Shown here one piece after another: positions 1-10,374 of a stretch of 64,000 nt of DNA. The stretch spans positions 36,712,676-36,776,675 of the forward strand of contig OU862915.1 of assembly GCA_917880885.1 (NCBI GenBank). The letters are read 5' to 3'. Within the stretch, counting starts at the first letter, position 1. Each line of letters opens with the position of its first letter. A program made the translations under genes and the position numbers. Source of the stretch: Limnephilus marmoratus. Taxonomy: Eukaryota; Arthropoda; Insecta; Trichoptera; Limnephilidae. The notes beneath the pieces were generated by a model. That model ran no database searches. It was given only the letters and a program-made list of their open reading frames with translations, and was not told where the DNA came from.

Positions 1-970
1 AAGCAATTAAATATTGCGAATCGACTGCCGAAAGTCATTTAGTTGTACACCAAAAAAATCAATCTCGACATTCTGGATAAGGGAGAATGGTATCCGTAAT
101 TAGTAGAATGTTGATTGAGGAACAGCAATTAATAATTTCGGAGTCTACGGGAAGGGATGTTGAACTGGATGAGTTGTAACAAAGCAGGTGTATCAGTAAT
201 ACTGTTAATAATTTTAAATATGCAAATTAGATCAGAGTCCTTTCTACGTTTTTCTAAAGAAAAAATGTTTAAAATATGTTCAATTTCATCATATGAGTAC
301 TCGCCTCTTTCAAGACCCAACCTCCAAGCAATTCCTCTTAGGAAACGATGTTGTACGGATTCGATGTGACAAATGTGGACAACATGGAAAGGAGACCAAA
401 TGACACTAGCATATTCAAGGTGAGGGCGAACCAGCGAACAGTAAAGAGTTTTGAGTGTACTTATATGTTTGAAGTCAGAGGTAATTCTATGAATGAAGCC
501 GAGTATTTTAAGTGATTTATTTAAGATATTTATTTATTTTATTTTTATTTATTTATTCAACGCCCAGAGGGCTTTTACATGTTTGGTAGTACAATGATGA
601 CAGATGATTTTTCAATAGATAATGAAATAACAAAAATAAAATTAGATAAAAAATGCACACAAGTCACAAAAATACAAAAAAAAATACAGCGATTTGATAA
701 GTTTACAAAAATACACATATGTTTAGGAATAGTTTTGGAATATGTTTTTTACAAGATCCACAAAATTCGCCAAGTTGATGTTAAATATGTCGACATCATC
801 GTCGATATTATTAATGAAGTGATCACGGAAAGAAAGTTTGCGGTCTAGAGTGACCCCAGATAGATGTGACAGTAGATAGACAAAAACTATTTAGTTTATA
901 ATCAAACTGAATAGGATTTTTGGTTCTACAAAACGACAAATTTTGCATTTATCAACATTAAGTTAAGTAC
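1..970 (-). pseudogene. Jockey/CR1-type LINE reverse transcriptase remnant, interrupted
   Basis: On the minus strand, 524 down to 129 reads as one open frame with the C-terminal part of a LINE reverse transcriptase: LKTLYCSLVRPHLEYASV, then ESVQHRFLRGIAWRLGLERG and a segment ending PSRRLRNY. Two stops follow before the window edge, where the typical end (H-TNYG-SPL-RM) is still readable. The preceding RT piece, with GVTLDRKLSFRDH, lies at about 804-970. The two pieces are split by a nested insertion at 531-803. The frame is continuous across the empty site apart from the insert. There are no upstream RT or endonuclease domains, so this is a dead fragment cut by the window start. The clade assignment rests on motif style only. 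Confidence 0.8.
531..803 (-). mobile_element. Nested 5'-truncated LINE 3' end with TAAA tail
   Basis: A 273-bp insert splits the surrounding RT remnant. On the minus strand it starts with a short coding end (FNINLANFVDLVKNIFQNYS then stop), runs through an AT-rich 3' UTR, and ends in TGTAAAAGCCCTCTGGGCG followed by TAAA/TAAATA repeats. GATATT occurs on both sides (525-530 and 804-809) and is a candidate target-site duplication. The same tail recurs at 1790-1900 and 40181-40240. The shortness of the duplication is the main doubt. Confidence 0.65.
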
Positions 971-1074
971 AAACATAAAAAAAAAAATTAAAATAAATTG
1001 GTAATAGACTGCGCCTGTCTTACTGGTAAATCCCGTGTTGAGGGCGGCGGACAACTTACAACTCTACAATGTGC

Positions 1075-1378
1075 AACCTCATCACTCCTTCGAAGAGTCA
1101 TTAAAAGTAATGAAAAAAAATCGAGTGCAGTTAACACGCGGTAGAAGCGAAACTTTCCCAAAACGATCTCAACCAATGAAGAACCAAGAAGCCTTGAAAA
1201 TGAGATCACAATCAAAGCAGCCAATTAGCGCAAACTAAGTGTCATTTCCGTTTTATATCTCAACCAATAGGAGCCTTGCTAGGAGTTTGATGCTTCGCGG
1301 GTGCTGTAACGCGTCATTTCCGTTTCATCCGAATTCCAAATTACAACGGGGCTATAGAAGTTTCACTTCAAAAATTAT
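1075..1378 (+). repeat. Family D repeat (MITE-like), copy 1
   Basis: This is an interspersed repeat recognised by shared blocks with copies at 5935-6280, 10545-10805, 19405-20432 and 56440-56935. It has CTCATCAC...TTAAAAGTRATGAAAA, then GTGCAGTTAACACGCGGTAG, and at the right end GAAGTTTCACTTC. The blocks GAAGCGAAACTT and AAGTTTCACTTC are near-inverse. No protein is encoded; short open frames across it are chance. Confidence 0.6.
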
Positions 1379-1394
1379 AAATAGCACATAATAA

Positions 1395-1897
1395 TATAGA
1401 ATGGGTACAGCACAAATTTCTAAGATTTATTAACGTTCAATATTCCAATTCAGAATATTAACTACGTCTTTTTGATGAAACAACTCAATTTACATCATCT
1501 CTGACCTTGTACTATTAAATAAAATCTTTAATAATTGCATTGACAACCCTGAAATTCTCGCCAAAATAAAATTGTACGTACCGACCAGAAATACGATGCA
1601 AAGTGCTACCTTCTACTGTGACAATTTTAAAACAAACAATGAGGCTCATACATCTATAAATAGATTACATCATTTTGGCAATAAATTTGGGAATATTGTA
1701 GACATGTTTGCAGATTCTGTATTAGTTGTAAAACGAAGTTTTTATAATTACTTTAATGAAATGTATGATTTTAATTTTATTTTTTACTATTAATTTAATC
1801 ATTATATATTTTGTACTACGTAGGTACCTGCCTAACGATTATTATCTTTGTAAAAGCCCACTTGGGCGTAAATAAATAAATAAATAAATAACCTGAT
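1395..1897 (+). pseudogene. LINE RT C-terminus and 3' tail (TAAA)n
   Basis: The plus strand carries the end of a Jockey-type ORF2. VQHKFLRFINVQYSNSEY is followed by a stop; then in another frame DLVLLNKIFNNCIDNPEILA, a segment starting KLYVPTRN, and NKFGNIVDMFADSV before the final stop near 1790. The 3' end has AAAGCCCACTTGGGCG and a TAAA microsatellite at 1871-1892. This is the same tail family as 531-803. Frameshift and stops show it is inactive; it is 5'-truncated. Confidence 0.7.
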
Positions 1898-2217
1898 CTA
1901 AAAAGGATAGATGAAATGCCACTTTGTTGAGTAGTTATGAAACTCTTAAACTCTTGAGTGCAAGCTTAGTTCACAACATACGTAAGTACTTGATAATAAA
2001 AATTACATTGCAATATGGAAATACATACTTTTAAACAGCTTTTAATGAAATCGTTGATGTTTGATCAGTTTTGGCTGATAATTTAAGACTTTGTCACAGC
2101 GCCCTTGAGGTGATTTTTCACAAAAATGGCGCTAAACAAGTCATCCAAATATTATTATTTCTATTTGTATCCAATTTATGTTCTGCTAAAGGCCTGTGAA
2201 ATTGCACTTTATATTAA
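1898..2217. other. Unassigned AT-rich stretch
   Basis: There is no recognisable coding, RNA or repeat signal here beyond low complexity. The sentence-like block GCGCCCTTGAGGTGATTTTTC at 2100-2120 recurs in similar form near 25215, so part of it may be an old repeat. Confidence 0.4.
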
Positions 2218-2685
2218 TACTAGCTGGTTCCCTGCATGCGTTGCTATGCCATTTTGTAAATAAATTGTTTCTCCCTGCGTGTCCTTTCCCATTCGTCCCG
2301 TTCCCCTTCCGCCCGCCCTCCCCTTCCTCTCCTTCCGCTTCTTCTCTCACGCTTTCCCACTCCGCCTTCCCTCTCCCCACTTCCCTCTCCTGCTTCCCAC
2401 GTCCCGCAAACCCCCCTCTCGAGTTCCCCTCTCCCCTCCCGAGTTCCCGTCACCCCTCTCCCTCCCGCATTCCATACATTCAGTCCCAGTACATTCAGTT
2501 TGCAAGCTCGCGAACCACCTATTGCAATTTTTTATGCGAATTTTATTATGCCAGAGCTCCCTGCTTCTTTTATACAAACCTTGTCCTGGCAATAACAAAC
2601 ACACAAAAAAAAGAATGATTCAATTTGGTGCAGTCGTTCGGAAGTTATGCGCGTACATACATTTCGGCGATTTATTTTTATTTAT

Positions 2686-2719
<34 letters not shown>

Positions 2720-2725
2720 TTATAC
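2218..2725 (+). mobile_element. Family Y: RTE-like 3' end with poly-pyrimidine tract, copy 1
   Basis: The element starts near CTAGCTGGTTCCCTGCATGC and contains about 200 bp made almost only of C and T (2270-2470). It then continues as unique sequence and ends in a block GGTGCAGTCGTTCGGAAGTT that looks like the 3' terminal block of RTE/Proto2-type LINEs. It finishes in a GATA microsatellite (2683-2719). Copies are at 27845-28375 (+) and 52190-52445 (-). The C/T-rich open frames on both strands are composition artefacts. Assignment to RTE is by style of the 3' end. Confidence 0.6.
2683..2720 (+). repeat. (GATA)n microsatellite
   Basis: Eight to nine tandem TAGA/GATA units form the 3' tail of the family Y element; this is the usual tail type for RTE-like retroposons. 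Confidence 0.9.
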
Positions 2726-3044
2726 ATTAATTATTTACTCTTAAATTTCTTTAGCTGATAGTAAGAGATTATGTATGTCCCAGTACTACGTGCAGTTGTT
2801 TGGACATATTCAAGAACAGATCTGTGTTTGAAGAGGTGTGCTGGTATGTTTTTGGCGTAAAGTTGCCTAATGTCTGCAACACCGATTCTCGCAAATATTT
2901 GGTCTGGAAGGCTTGTAATTCGTATACAATGTGTAAAGAAAGTACCTATATTGAAGCTCTTTTTTATAAATTTATTTCTTTTGTTATAAAAACAATGTCT
3001 TTATTATAGTAAAATGCAATGTAATTGGACCAAAACTGTTGTAA
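2726..3044. other. Unassigned stretch
   Basis: A 69-codon open frame on the plus strand (2800-3009) has no recognisable motif and no supporting context. Otherwise nothing is seen. Confidence 0.35.
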
Positions 3045-3210
3045 AAAGATATTTTATTTAATCGCCGAAGACAATGTTAGCGACGCTCAACCGAAAATTT
3101 GAAACAGAAAAATCAGTAAAAGATAGGGGTCGCATCTAAGATTAGAACCCAGGACCTTGCCCCAGCCTTGCTGGGGCTCTGCTCTAACCACTGACCTAAT
3201 GAGACGACTC
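3045..3210 (-). mobile_element. SINE-B, tRNA-derived, copy 1
   Basis: On the minus strand a tRNA-like head has an A box (AGGTCAGTGGTTAGAGC) and a B-box-like GGGTTCTAATC. After it comes a body shared with other copies: TTTTTCTG, then TTGAG-GTCGCTAA-ATTGTCTTC. A small perfect hairpin, GCCCCAGC-CTT-GCTGGGGC (3159-3177), sits in the anticodon or variable region. Related copies are at 22671-22830, 43205-43345 and 54975-55105. Copies share the body, so this is a SINE and not a tRNA gene. Confidence 0.65.
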
Positions 3211-3211
3211 C

Positions 3212-3865
3212 AGATACTAATATCTACAGCCTGTATGTCGGACGAATATCTACAACTCATATGTTAGACTAATATCTACGAACTTCAGAGTGTTGACTAA
3301 ATTCTACAGAGCTAAGGTCGGACGAATATAATATAAATATATTTAAGCCTTTACGTAATAATTACTAATTACGTAAAGACTTGAACGTTTAAAGTACGTA
3401 CATGAAGTTTTTGCATAATATTACGTGTTTTGCTGTTTACGAGGACAATAATTTATTGAACCAACAATATGGGGGTAATAATACAAAGACATTTATTTAT
3501 TTATTTATTTCGAAATACACGGCACCACAACCTAACCTAACCAACATAGAAATGGTCACGGTAACAGATTAAATAATTTAGAAGCACTCGAAATAAAGAA
3601 AGCTGTTAAAACAAAAACCCAAATCCTTAATATTCAGCTAAATGTGTCCAATAGTCCGATATTAGGGATTTTTACATATATACATACATACATTTTTTAA
3701 ACTGCATACGCAATATTACGTTATTCCAATATGCTATACATAATTGCAAATCCAACCTCAGCCAGTGCTGTAGATATTCGTCAACCCTTTGGTTCTCATA
3801 GATATTTGTCAGCAGTATGAGCTGTAGATATTCGTACGCACTTTGGTTCTCATAGATATTAGTCC
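3212..3865. mobile_element. Foldback-like element with inverted tandem arrays
   Basis: The left array (3214-3330) has about four and a half units of about 26 bp built on GGACGAATATCTACA. The right array (3765-3865) has the same motif inverted (TGTAGATATTCGTC) in about four units. The core between them includes a perfect 11-bp hairpin (3349-3359 with 3368-3378) and a TTTA-tailed LINE scrap near 3490-3510. Pieces of SINE-B lie outside both arrays in opposite orientation. No transposase is present. The boundaries are approximate. Confidence 0.55.
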
Positions 3866-3924
3866 AATTTTTTCAGTTTTTGGAATATATTAGTAGGATA
3901 TTAGTAGACGCATCCAATGGGACC

Positions 3925-3985
3925 CTATCCCGAAAGTCGCTAATATTGATGTCTTCAGCGATTAAATATTTCAGTTGGAGGTTTT
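3925..3985 (+). repeat. SINE-B tail fragment
   Basis: The segment CGAAAGTCGCTAATATTG...GTCTTC...ATTAAATATTT matches the SINE-B tail in plus orientation, opposite to the copy at 3045-3210. It extends the inverted symmetry around the foldback arrays. Confidence 0.55.
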
Positions 3986-4604
3986 ACTCTTTAAGTAAAA
4001 TTTTAAAAAATTAAAAAGATATAGTGGGTTCAAAATTCCCCATATGATGGCTGAAGTTTAAATTTAGATTGCAGGTAACGTCTAATAACATTATACAAAG
4101 GACTAAGAATATGTTTTTAATTTAAATGATCATTTTAGATCAAATCGCAGATACATTATTATCTTCCGGTGTTGTTACTTTCATAATTTCAACAATAACA
4201 TACCTAATGACAATTCTATATAAACAAGAATTGATCATCGACGCTTGGCATCGTTATAATGAATAACACAATATCGCAAAGTTTGGATTTCAAGTTGACA
4301 TTGAAATATGTGTAAGGCGGAGTATTTATATTACACGGTGGCAGAAAATATTCTTTATTCATTCTACTGAGGCAAAAAGTTGTTCTAACATAGATACAGA
4401 ACACACAAGAAGACCTCTAGATAGTTACGAAAATCTGAAAATGTCCTCTTCACGAACTTTACAACCTAACTTGATGTAAACTTGTTCTATATGCTTCGAA
4501 GATCGTTCATTTTGTGGCAAAAGTGTTGTCGTAATTTGTTGTGTGATGCAGTTGTTTTGATAGAAAGAAAGTAATTTTTTTTGTCAATTACTAGCAGACA
4601 CGGC
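3986..4604. other. Unassigned AT-rich stretch
   Basis: No gene, RNA or repeat is recognised. The longest open frame (4216-4404, minus) is short and has no motif. Confidence 0.35.
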
Positions 4605-5385
4605 CACGCTTTGCTGTGGCTAACGAAACGCAACGCCATCTACTGGTGGTTACCAAACCTTTATAACCAACGCCATCTGTTGTTAATTTGCATACAAATC
4701 TTTATATATTATTTACACAAAACCTTAATAAATTATATACCTAAAGCTTTCTTATGAATCACTCTGTCTATTGGTGAAAACCGCATGAAAATCCGTTCAT
4801 TAGTTTTGAGTTTATAGCGAACAGACGGACAGACCGTTTATCTTAATTATTAATACTGCTTTTGTTTTACGAATGCTTATATGTATATTATTTTCTTGAA
4901 ATCTTATAGTTATAGATTTAGACGCTAGCATTACTATGTGTATTCATTTTGCTGATATTTAATAGTTCTAGATTTAGATGCTAGCATTACCATGTGTATC
5001 TGATGAATTTTTGGTTTTATGGAATTATGTTAATTCCTTGATAACTGTATTCCCACTCCCAATAATTCTTATTTGATTATTTGTATTTATGTTTTAATAT
5101 GTATCTATGTGTTCGATTATGTACACGTATGCGAATACCTGTGTGTATGTATGTGAGCATATGAGTGTATGTATGTATGTATATATGATATATGTAAATG
5201 TATGCGTATGTAAGTTTATATATACATCTACCCGCCTCGGAACAGACTTAGTCTAGTGAGGCGGGCTACTAACTTGTTTGTATAAGATATTATTATTACA
5301 ATAAACGCCCGGGTTGCCGGCATTAAAAAAAAAGACAGATAGGCAGACGCGTCGGAGGACTTAATTTATAATATGTAGAGATATA
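4605..5385 (+). mobile_element. RTE-type 3' end, copy 1, interrupted at 4834-5333
   Basis: The start, CACGCTTTGCTGTGGC, is followed by blocks typical of RTE/Proto2-type retroposon 3' ends: AAAACCGCATGAAAATCCG, GAGTTTATAGCGAACAGACG. After the insert it resumes with GACAGATAGGCAGACGC and ends in TTAATTTATAATATGTAGAG. It is noncoding. A second copy follows immediately at 5388-5580. Confidence 0.7.
4834..5333 (+). mobile_element. Poly(A)-tailed retroposon nested in RTE tail
   Basis: A 500-bp insert ends with the poly(A) signal AATAAA (5300-5305) and a nine-A run. GACAGA stands on both sides (4828-4833, 5334-5339). It contains a 37-bp near-identical direct repeat (4907-4943 and 4963-4999), a TATG-rich microsatellite (about 5145-5185) and a hairpin CCCGCCTC/GAGGCGGG (5231-5238, 5258-5265) shortly before the tail. 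It has no coding frame; it may be a LINE 3' UTR or a nonautonomous retroposon. Confidence 0.6.
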
Positions 5386-5387
5386 GT

Positions 5388-5580
5388 TCAACCAATTTAC
5401 ACAAAACCTTGATAAATTATAAACCTAAACCTTCCTCATGACATGAATCACTCCTATTGGTAAAAACCGCGTGAGAATCCGTTCATTATTACTTTTTGAG
5501 TTTATCGCGAACAGCCAGACAGACAGATACTTTCAGACACGGAGTACTTTAATTTATAATATCTGGAGATGTAGAGATTA
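5388..5580 (+). mobile_element. RTE-type 3' end, copy 2
   Basis: It has the same blocks as copy 1: ACACAAAACCTTGATAAATT, AAAAACCGCGTGAGAATCCG, TTTATCGCGAACAGCCAGAC and the terminal TTAATTTATAATATCTGGAG. It is noncoding and truncated at the 5' side. Confidence 0.7.
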
Positions 5581-5934
5581 CTTTAATCGATATGCCGCGC
5601 GGCCTCCCACTCCGAAGCTACATACAATATTTATGTATGATTTGTTTAATATTGTTTAATACAAGAGAATAATACACCTAAAACATCTCTAACTGCCGCT
5701 ATTTTGTGTTTGAAAATTTTATTTCAAAACTAGCTCAATAAGCGTTGGAATGAACTTGCTGGAAGACAAATTCGCTCCATGCAGACCAACGAAAGGTAAA
5801 AATAAATACTTCTTCCGATCTTTGACTTAATGATTTTTGCACTTCCTTTTTGATAAATGCTTTTGGTTTCCGCGTTATTTTAAGGTGACTCTGTAATTTT
5901 AAGTAAATAATAAGGTTAATTTTAAGGGGTAACT
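5581..5934. other. Unassigned stretch
   Basis: Nothing recognisable is seen apart from AT-rich sequence. Confidence 0.35.
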
Positions 5935-6280
5935 CAGTATGAGCTCAACTCATCACCTCCTTTGAAAACTTACTAAAAGTGATGAAAAATATGTAAAACA
6001 GCGTGCAGTTAACACGCGGTAGTAGTGAAACCATAAGAAAACTAAAGTAGACAAGAGAGTGAGGCTATCTCGTTCTATCGCAGGCTTAATCCTATAGATG
6101 TATATGTTTTTCTCTTTTTCAAATCACACCGGTGGTAAAGAAGTTTTTACTTCAAAATATCTTAAATAGGTTACATTAGGTTAGGTTAGGTAAGGTTATA
6201 GGCTATTTTCAATTAAAAAAAATCACATCTTTTAATGACTTTTCAAAGATGAGTTAACTTGAGTTGATTCTGATTTGGCA
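5935..6280 (+). repeat. Family D repeat, copy 2, with terminal inverted repeats
   Basis: The left end (5948-6000: CTCAACTCATCACC, TTTGAAAACTTACTAAAAGTG) and the right end (6225-6275) are inverted versions of each other over about 45 bp, so this copy behaves like a MITE. Inside are GTGCAGTTAACACGCGGTAG and GAAGTTTTTACTTC, plus a short TTAGG-like run (6171-6196). No coding sequence is present. Confidence 0.6.
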
Positions 6281-7855
6281 TGGAACCAAAGATATTGAAA
6301 TATAAGTAGATGTGCTATCTGCTGTTTTTACTATGTGGGTCTGCGCTTTCGGGTGTCGCCGATATTGTTTACCAATTAACAAATAAACTAAAAGAAGAAA
6401 TGATTAACGAATAAACCAAACGAACGTTAAACTAAATGAACGAATTCTTTCGTTATTCAAAATAAATTGTTATTCAATATTAATGCACATTTTCCAAAAA
6501 TCAACGAAATGAACAAATTCTTTTTGTATGAAAACTACGCTAATTAGCGCGTAGTACGGCGACAGTTGCGCGAACACCATAGCATATCTTTCTGTATTTG
6601 AATATCTTTGCATGGAACCAATTACGAACCAATATGCGAACGCCCTGGTCAATGGAGAAATGACTTAACATTCAAAAAATCATTCTGGATTCGAAATAAG
6701 CTCGCAAGTCAGTGTGGTCACCATCGTTCGTCTATAAAAAGATGTCAGAGAATCTTCATCTTGATATCAATCTACAAAATCTTACGATCAAAAAACCAAA
6801 AAAGCAAATCATTAGAGAGCTGATCTAGCAATGTCTACATCACAGACTGGTATATTACGCATACCTCCTCCCATCCTCTGCTTCCTTGGCATAAATCATT
6901 TCGTTGAACATTAATTCAGTGCATGTACAAAGGAGCCTGGCCGGGGAATATTTCTGATTCCAGCCACGCAGGGAAACATTCTATGTCGGAACATAAAGCA
7001 GTGGGTGGTTTCATCTATTGTGGAGATTTGGTAGTTACAATACGGTATTTTTGTATTTTTTTCGCATTTTTAAATTTATAGCGAGCGTTATGAGACTCTC
7101 AGTATCGAAGGAATGTTTTTTTTATGTCTGAAATAAAATATTTGTTTCGTTACAATATTTCACACAACATTCATTTCTCCGAAGGACGTGCACAAAATAC
7201 AATGATATCTTTTACGACGCTGATATTTTCCATTTGTCCTCAGGTCAATTTATTAAATTCATAATAGAAAAAATTAAAGCAAATTGTTAATTACGAACTC
7301 TCCACCCCAGCTGTATGTTATTTTTTCTTTCATTCTCATTATGTTGGTTTTCCTTCTTTTTATAATAATAATAATATTTGGATGATTTACATATCCCACA
7401 TGCTTTAATTTGCGTTTAAATGATTTGTGTATACATATATATTTTTTTCTTTTTTTCTACCACTTTATGTTTTCTTTAATGTTTTAATCTAGGTTTTTAT
7501 ATATATTATAAATTTTAGCAGAAACTTCGCTGGTTAATGCAACCATGTAATATGTTACTTTCTTATTAAAATATGTATAACTGTTTGTTTCCTAAATAAA
7601 CTAAAATAATAAAAAAAAATTTAAAATTCACCAACGCTGTGAGGATTTTAATTCTTTGAATTAAACAGAATATATTGATACCTGTGGCAGACCAAAAAAG
7701 TTCAATGGTTCTTAATACAAAGGTTCTGAGTTCATAACCTCGCGTGGTAATTAAAAAAATGTAATGTAAACATACCAATGTCTACAATAAGACAAGTTTC
7801 TCTCAATGTCGCAGTAGTGGCAGATAAAAATTTAGAATGGAAAAGGTGGTTAAAA
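6281..7855. other. Long stretch without recognised features
   Basis: It contains several open frames of 60-71 codons (e.g. 6470-6652 minus, 6608-6823 plus, 7566-7778 minus), none with a domain, signal or conserved context. It is AT-rich with short ATA and T runs near 7360-7560. I see no tRNA or repeat match to other parts of the window. Confidence 0.4.
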
Positions 7856-7861
7856 TTATTT

Positions 7862-8030
7862 TAGGCATATTTTTATGGCCAGGATTCACAAAATACCTGA
7901 AAACACACTCGACCGTGCAGAAACGGGGATTGCTGTCCCTGTTCTGCGGTATTTAAATGGAAGATGCTCCGAGGAATTAGTATCTTTGGTCCCCTCGGAA
8001 CCGGTGCGTACTCGGTAAACATGGCAAACA
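7862..8030 (+). pseudogene. Jockey-like LINE RT C-terminal scrap
   Basis: Reading through a stop, the plus strand gives a segment like LSLF-NGRCSEELVSLVPSE, which matches the C-terminal block of the LINE remnant at 28411-29378 (TLSLFYRYHNGRCSEELASL). It is only about 40 codons with stops, hence a relic. Confidence 0.6.
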
Positions 8031-8177
8031 CTCACCCAACATATGTATAAGGTTGACATTTGTTACATGAGGACTATCAATCGTAAGGTCGTAGATTCAA
8101 AACATCAGCAAATAAATTTCTTTTGTTTAATTTGTATTACCTATTTCATAATTAATTGATTAAAAACAAGATTAGAT

Positions 8178-8440
8178 GTTTGCGGCAAGTTATAGTGGAA
8201 GATACTCTCAGTATCGCCATGGTGTAAGAACACCATTCAGAATTGAAACGTTGTTTGAATTGGCTTTAGGCGGGTTTGGTGAAGAGATTTGATTAGCCAG
8301 GTACTTCCCACCATCCTCTTCCCCATCCCAATCCCCTCCTCACTCCCTTCAGCCTCATTACATACCCCAATTGGGTATGCCGCGCCTCAAAGGCCGCAGA
8401 CGGAAGCAATTGGTATTCTTGTGCGGTATTTACGTTAAAA
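8178..8440 (+). mobile_element. SINE-A, 5'-truncated, plus orientation
   Basis: The body starts at TTGCGGCAAG and runs through AAGATACTCTCAGTATCGCC, CACCATTCAGAATTGAAACG, a C/T-rich section and CCCCAATTGGGTATGCC to the tail TTCTTGTGCGGTATTTAC. The tRNA head is missing. Other copies are listed separately. Confidence 0.75.
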
Positions 8441-8504
8441 TTTTTATTTTTCTATCAGATAATAAATTTGTACCTAATATCATAAATCCTTGTACGTTTG
8501 GTTT

Positions 8505-9275
8505 AGCAGGGGGGCCCGGGTACAAGGAGTGAGGTTTGTCTAGGTGTTGGCGGCAGATGCTATTACCCACCTACTGTGTGGCGGGCCGGATTGGGAGAGA
8601 TTGGTTGAGGGAGATCTAACCTAGACCTCTCCTTCCGTGACTCCCTCGGATCGCTTTGCACCGCAGTGGGAGGGATTTTTTTTATTATTTTTATATGAAT
8701 ACCGCACAACTGTTCCCGTCTGAAGCCAGGGAGACTATGGCATCCCCAATTGGGATAAGTTGTGAGGGTGAAGGTAGTGGGGAGGGGAAGGAGATAGGGA
8801 AGAGGAACGTGGGGAAGTACCTGGCTATTCAGATCTGATCACCAAACACGGCTAATGCCATTTCAAGCAACGTTTCAATTCTGAATGGTGGTCTTACACT
8901 AGAGCGATACTGAGGGTAGCTTCCACTCCGGAACGTGCCGCAAATATACTACATATGAATAATGAATACTTAACTGAATAATTTTGTGAAATAACACAAA
9001 TTAATCAAATAAAATTTATTTGCCACGCCGGGATTCGATGCCGCGACCTTCGGTGTGCGAGTCAAGAGCCTTACCGCTGGACTACACCGGCCGTCATGGA
9101 TTCATACGTCCGTCACTCCTAGACACATTGACCCCTAGATTCCCTCACTTCTATTCAGAACTTCCTCTCCTTCCTTTCTCTAAAAAGACCCTCCGCACAG
9201 CATCCCCAAAGATGACATAGGCCATGAAGGATTTTTTTCCCCAGGGTCTCTTGCGTTGAGCTCGTGTAAAAAAAT
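8505..9275 (+). repeat. Family C repeat, interrupted by SINE-A
   Basis: The left part (8505-8675) has GCCCGGGTACAAGGAGTGAG, TTGGCGGCAGATGC and GTGGCGGGCCGGATTGGGAG. The right part (9094-9275) has CGTCCGTCACTCCTAGACAC, CACAGCATCCCCAAAGATGA and GTAAAAAAAT. The 3' portion resembles the end of the LINE at 28411-29378 (codons KKTLxTASPKMT then stop), so family C is either a LINE 3' end or a SINE that borrowed one. The SINE-A between the halves spans 8676-9093. Confidence 0.65.
8676..9093 (-). mobile_element. SINE-A, near full length
   Basis: In minus orientation it runs: tRNA-like head with B box GGGATCGAATCCC-like sequence (plus strand CACGCCGGGATTCGATGCC at 9022-9040), an ACACAAATTAATCAAATAAA linker, the body with TTCAATTCTGAATGGTGGTC, a C/T-rich section, and the tail ending in GCGGTATTCATATAAAAAT. 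GGATT flanks both sides. The tRNA head, A-rich tail and many copies define it as a Pol III SINE; the partner LINE is not established. Confidence 0.8.
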
Positions 9276-9600
9276 CTGTATTTGAATTTTAGGTTTTTAG
9301 AAAATCGTTTTTCAAAATTTAATTTATCATACAACTTTCCGCCGTTCGACGTAATAATACAAAAATTATAGAGCAAACCGACGCGCCTTTGCATTAGCTG
9401 TACGTGACTTTATTACCGTGTGCCACTTTAAACTTGTACATTTCACAAATAGGGTGTGAAATTACATTTCTTATTTGCACATTGTCAGTGATATACTGGT
9501 ACACAATAATCCTGAATAATCTATGAAAATGTTCCGATTGAATTCACCAATATTGCTTTCAGCACGAACACAATAAAAGCGGATTATCAAGTTTAACAGT
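9276..9600. other. Unassigned stretch
   Basis: Nothing is supported here; a 79-codon minus frame overlapping 9155-9394 is a chance frame partly over family C. Confidence 0.35.
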
Positions 9601-10374
9601 TAGGCTTGTTGAAAAAGTATCGATATATCGATGTTTCGATATTTTTAATTCAATACATCGATATTTTTAGCCGATATATTTTTATCCGATATATCGATAC
9701 AAAATATCCAATATAGAAAATTGTATCAAAAACGGTATTTTTTTAAATTTATATAACTAAAGTCACTAGAACCCAAAACCGTATAGGAACATCTGGCGGT
9801 TAAATTTCTCATGACATCTGGCGGTTAAAATTTTAACAATTAATAGCTTACAAATCTATTGTCTTTGCATTAGAATTTGTGATCACTAATACTATCTCAT
9901 ATATGTAGGTACATACATAGAAATGTATGCTATTTTTCGTCATTTTTTTTCTAAACCACTCCTATGTGTTGGTTCCCAATTGTCTAAGATTATTGACTAT
10001 ACCTTGTTCTAAACACGAAGTCCTTTTTGACAGATTAATACGCCAATATAATGTTAGGAATTAGAAGTATATTACATACAAGTTAGAACACAGCTTTTTA
10101 GTTTTGATATTTTTGTAATTTTTACCTAATAAAAATACCTTCATTTTTATTGAGATTTTTGTACATTAAAATAATGCACATTTTGTATAAAAATTACTAT
10201 TGATAATATTGAGCTGAATACACTATTATTTTAAAAACGCAAAATCTTTTGAAGATTTGACCGATATATCGATACATCGATATTTTTTCCTCGATATATC
10301 GACGTCGATATTGATATTTTAATAAATATCGATACGTCGATATATCGATATTTTTTTCACTTTCGACATCCCTA
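9601..10374. mobile_element. hAT-like nonautonomous element with TATCGATA arrays
   Basis: The ends are inverted: TAGGCTTGTTGAAAAAGT at 9601 against TAGGGATGTCGAAAGTG read inward from 10374. They are flanked by 8-bp near-identical duplications, TTAACAGT (9593-9600) and TTAAAAGT (10375-10382). Just inside both ends lie clusters of TATCGATA-type motifs (9615-9710, 10258-10355). The interior (9720-10250) has a short direct repeat of ACATCTGGCGGTTAAA and no transposase frame. An 8-bp duplication and TAGGG-type ends fit the hAT superfamily. Confidence 0.75.

Noticed and set aside
2196..2689. Proline/serine/leucine-rich frames up to 140 codons
   Set aside because: They lie on the C/T tract of family Y and occur in several frames on both strands, as at 27798-28238 and 52134-52420; composition explains them.
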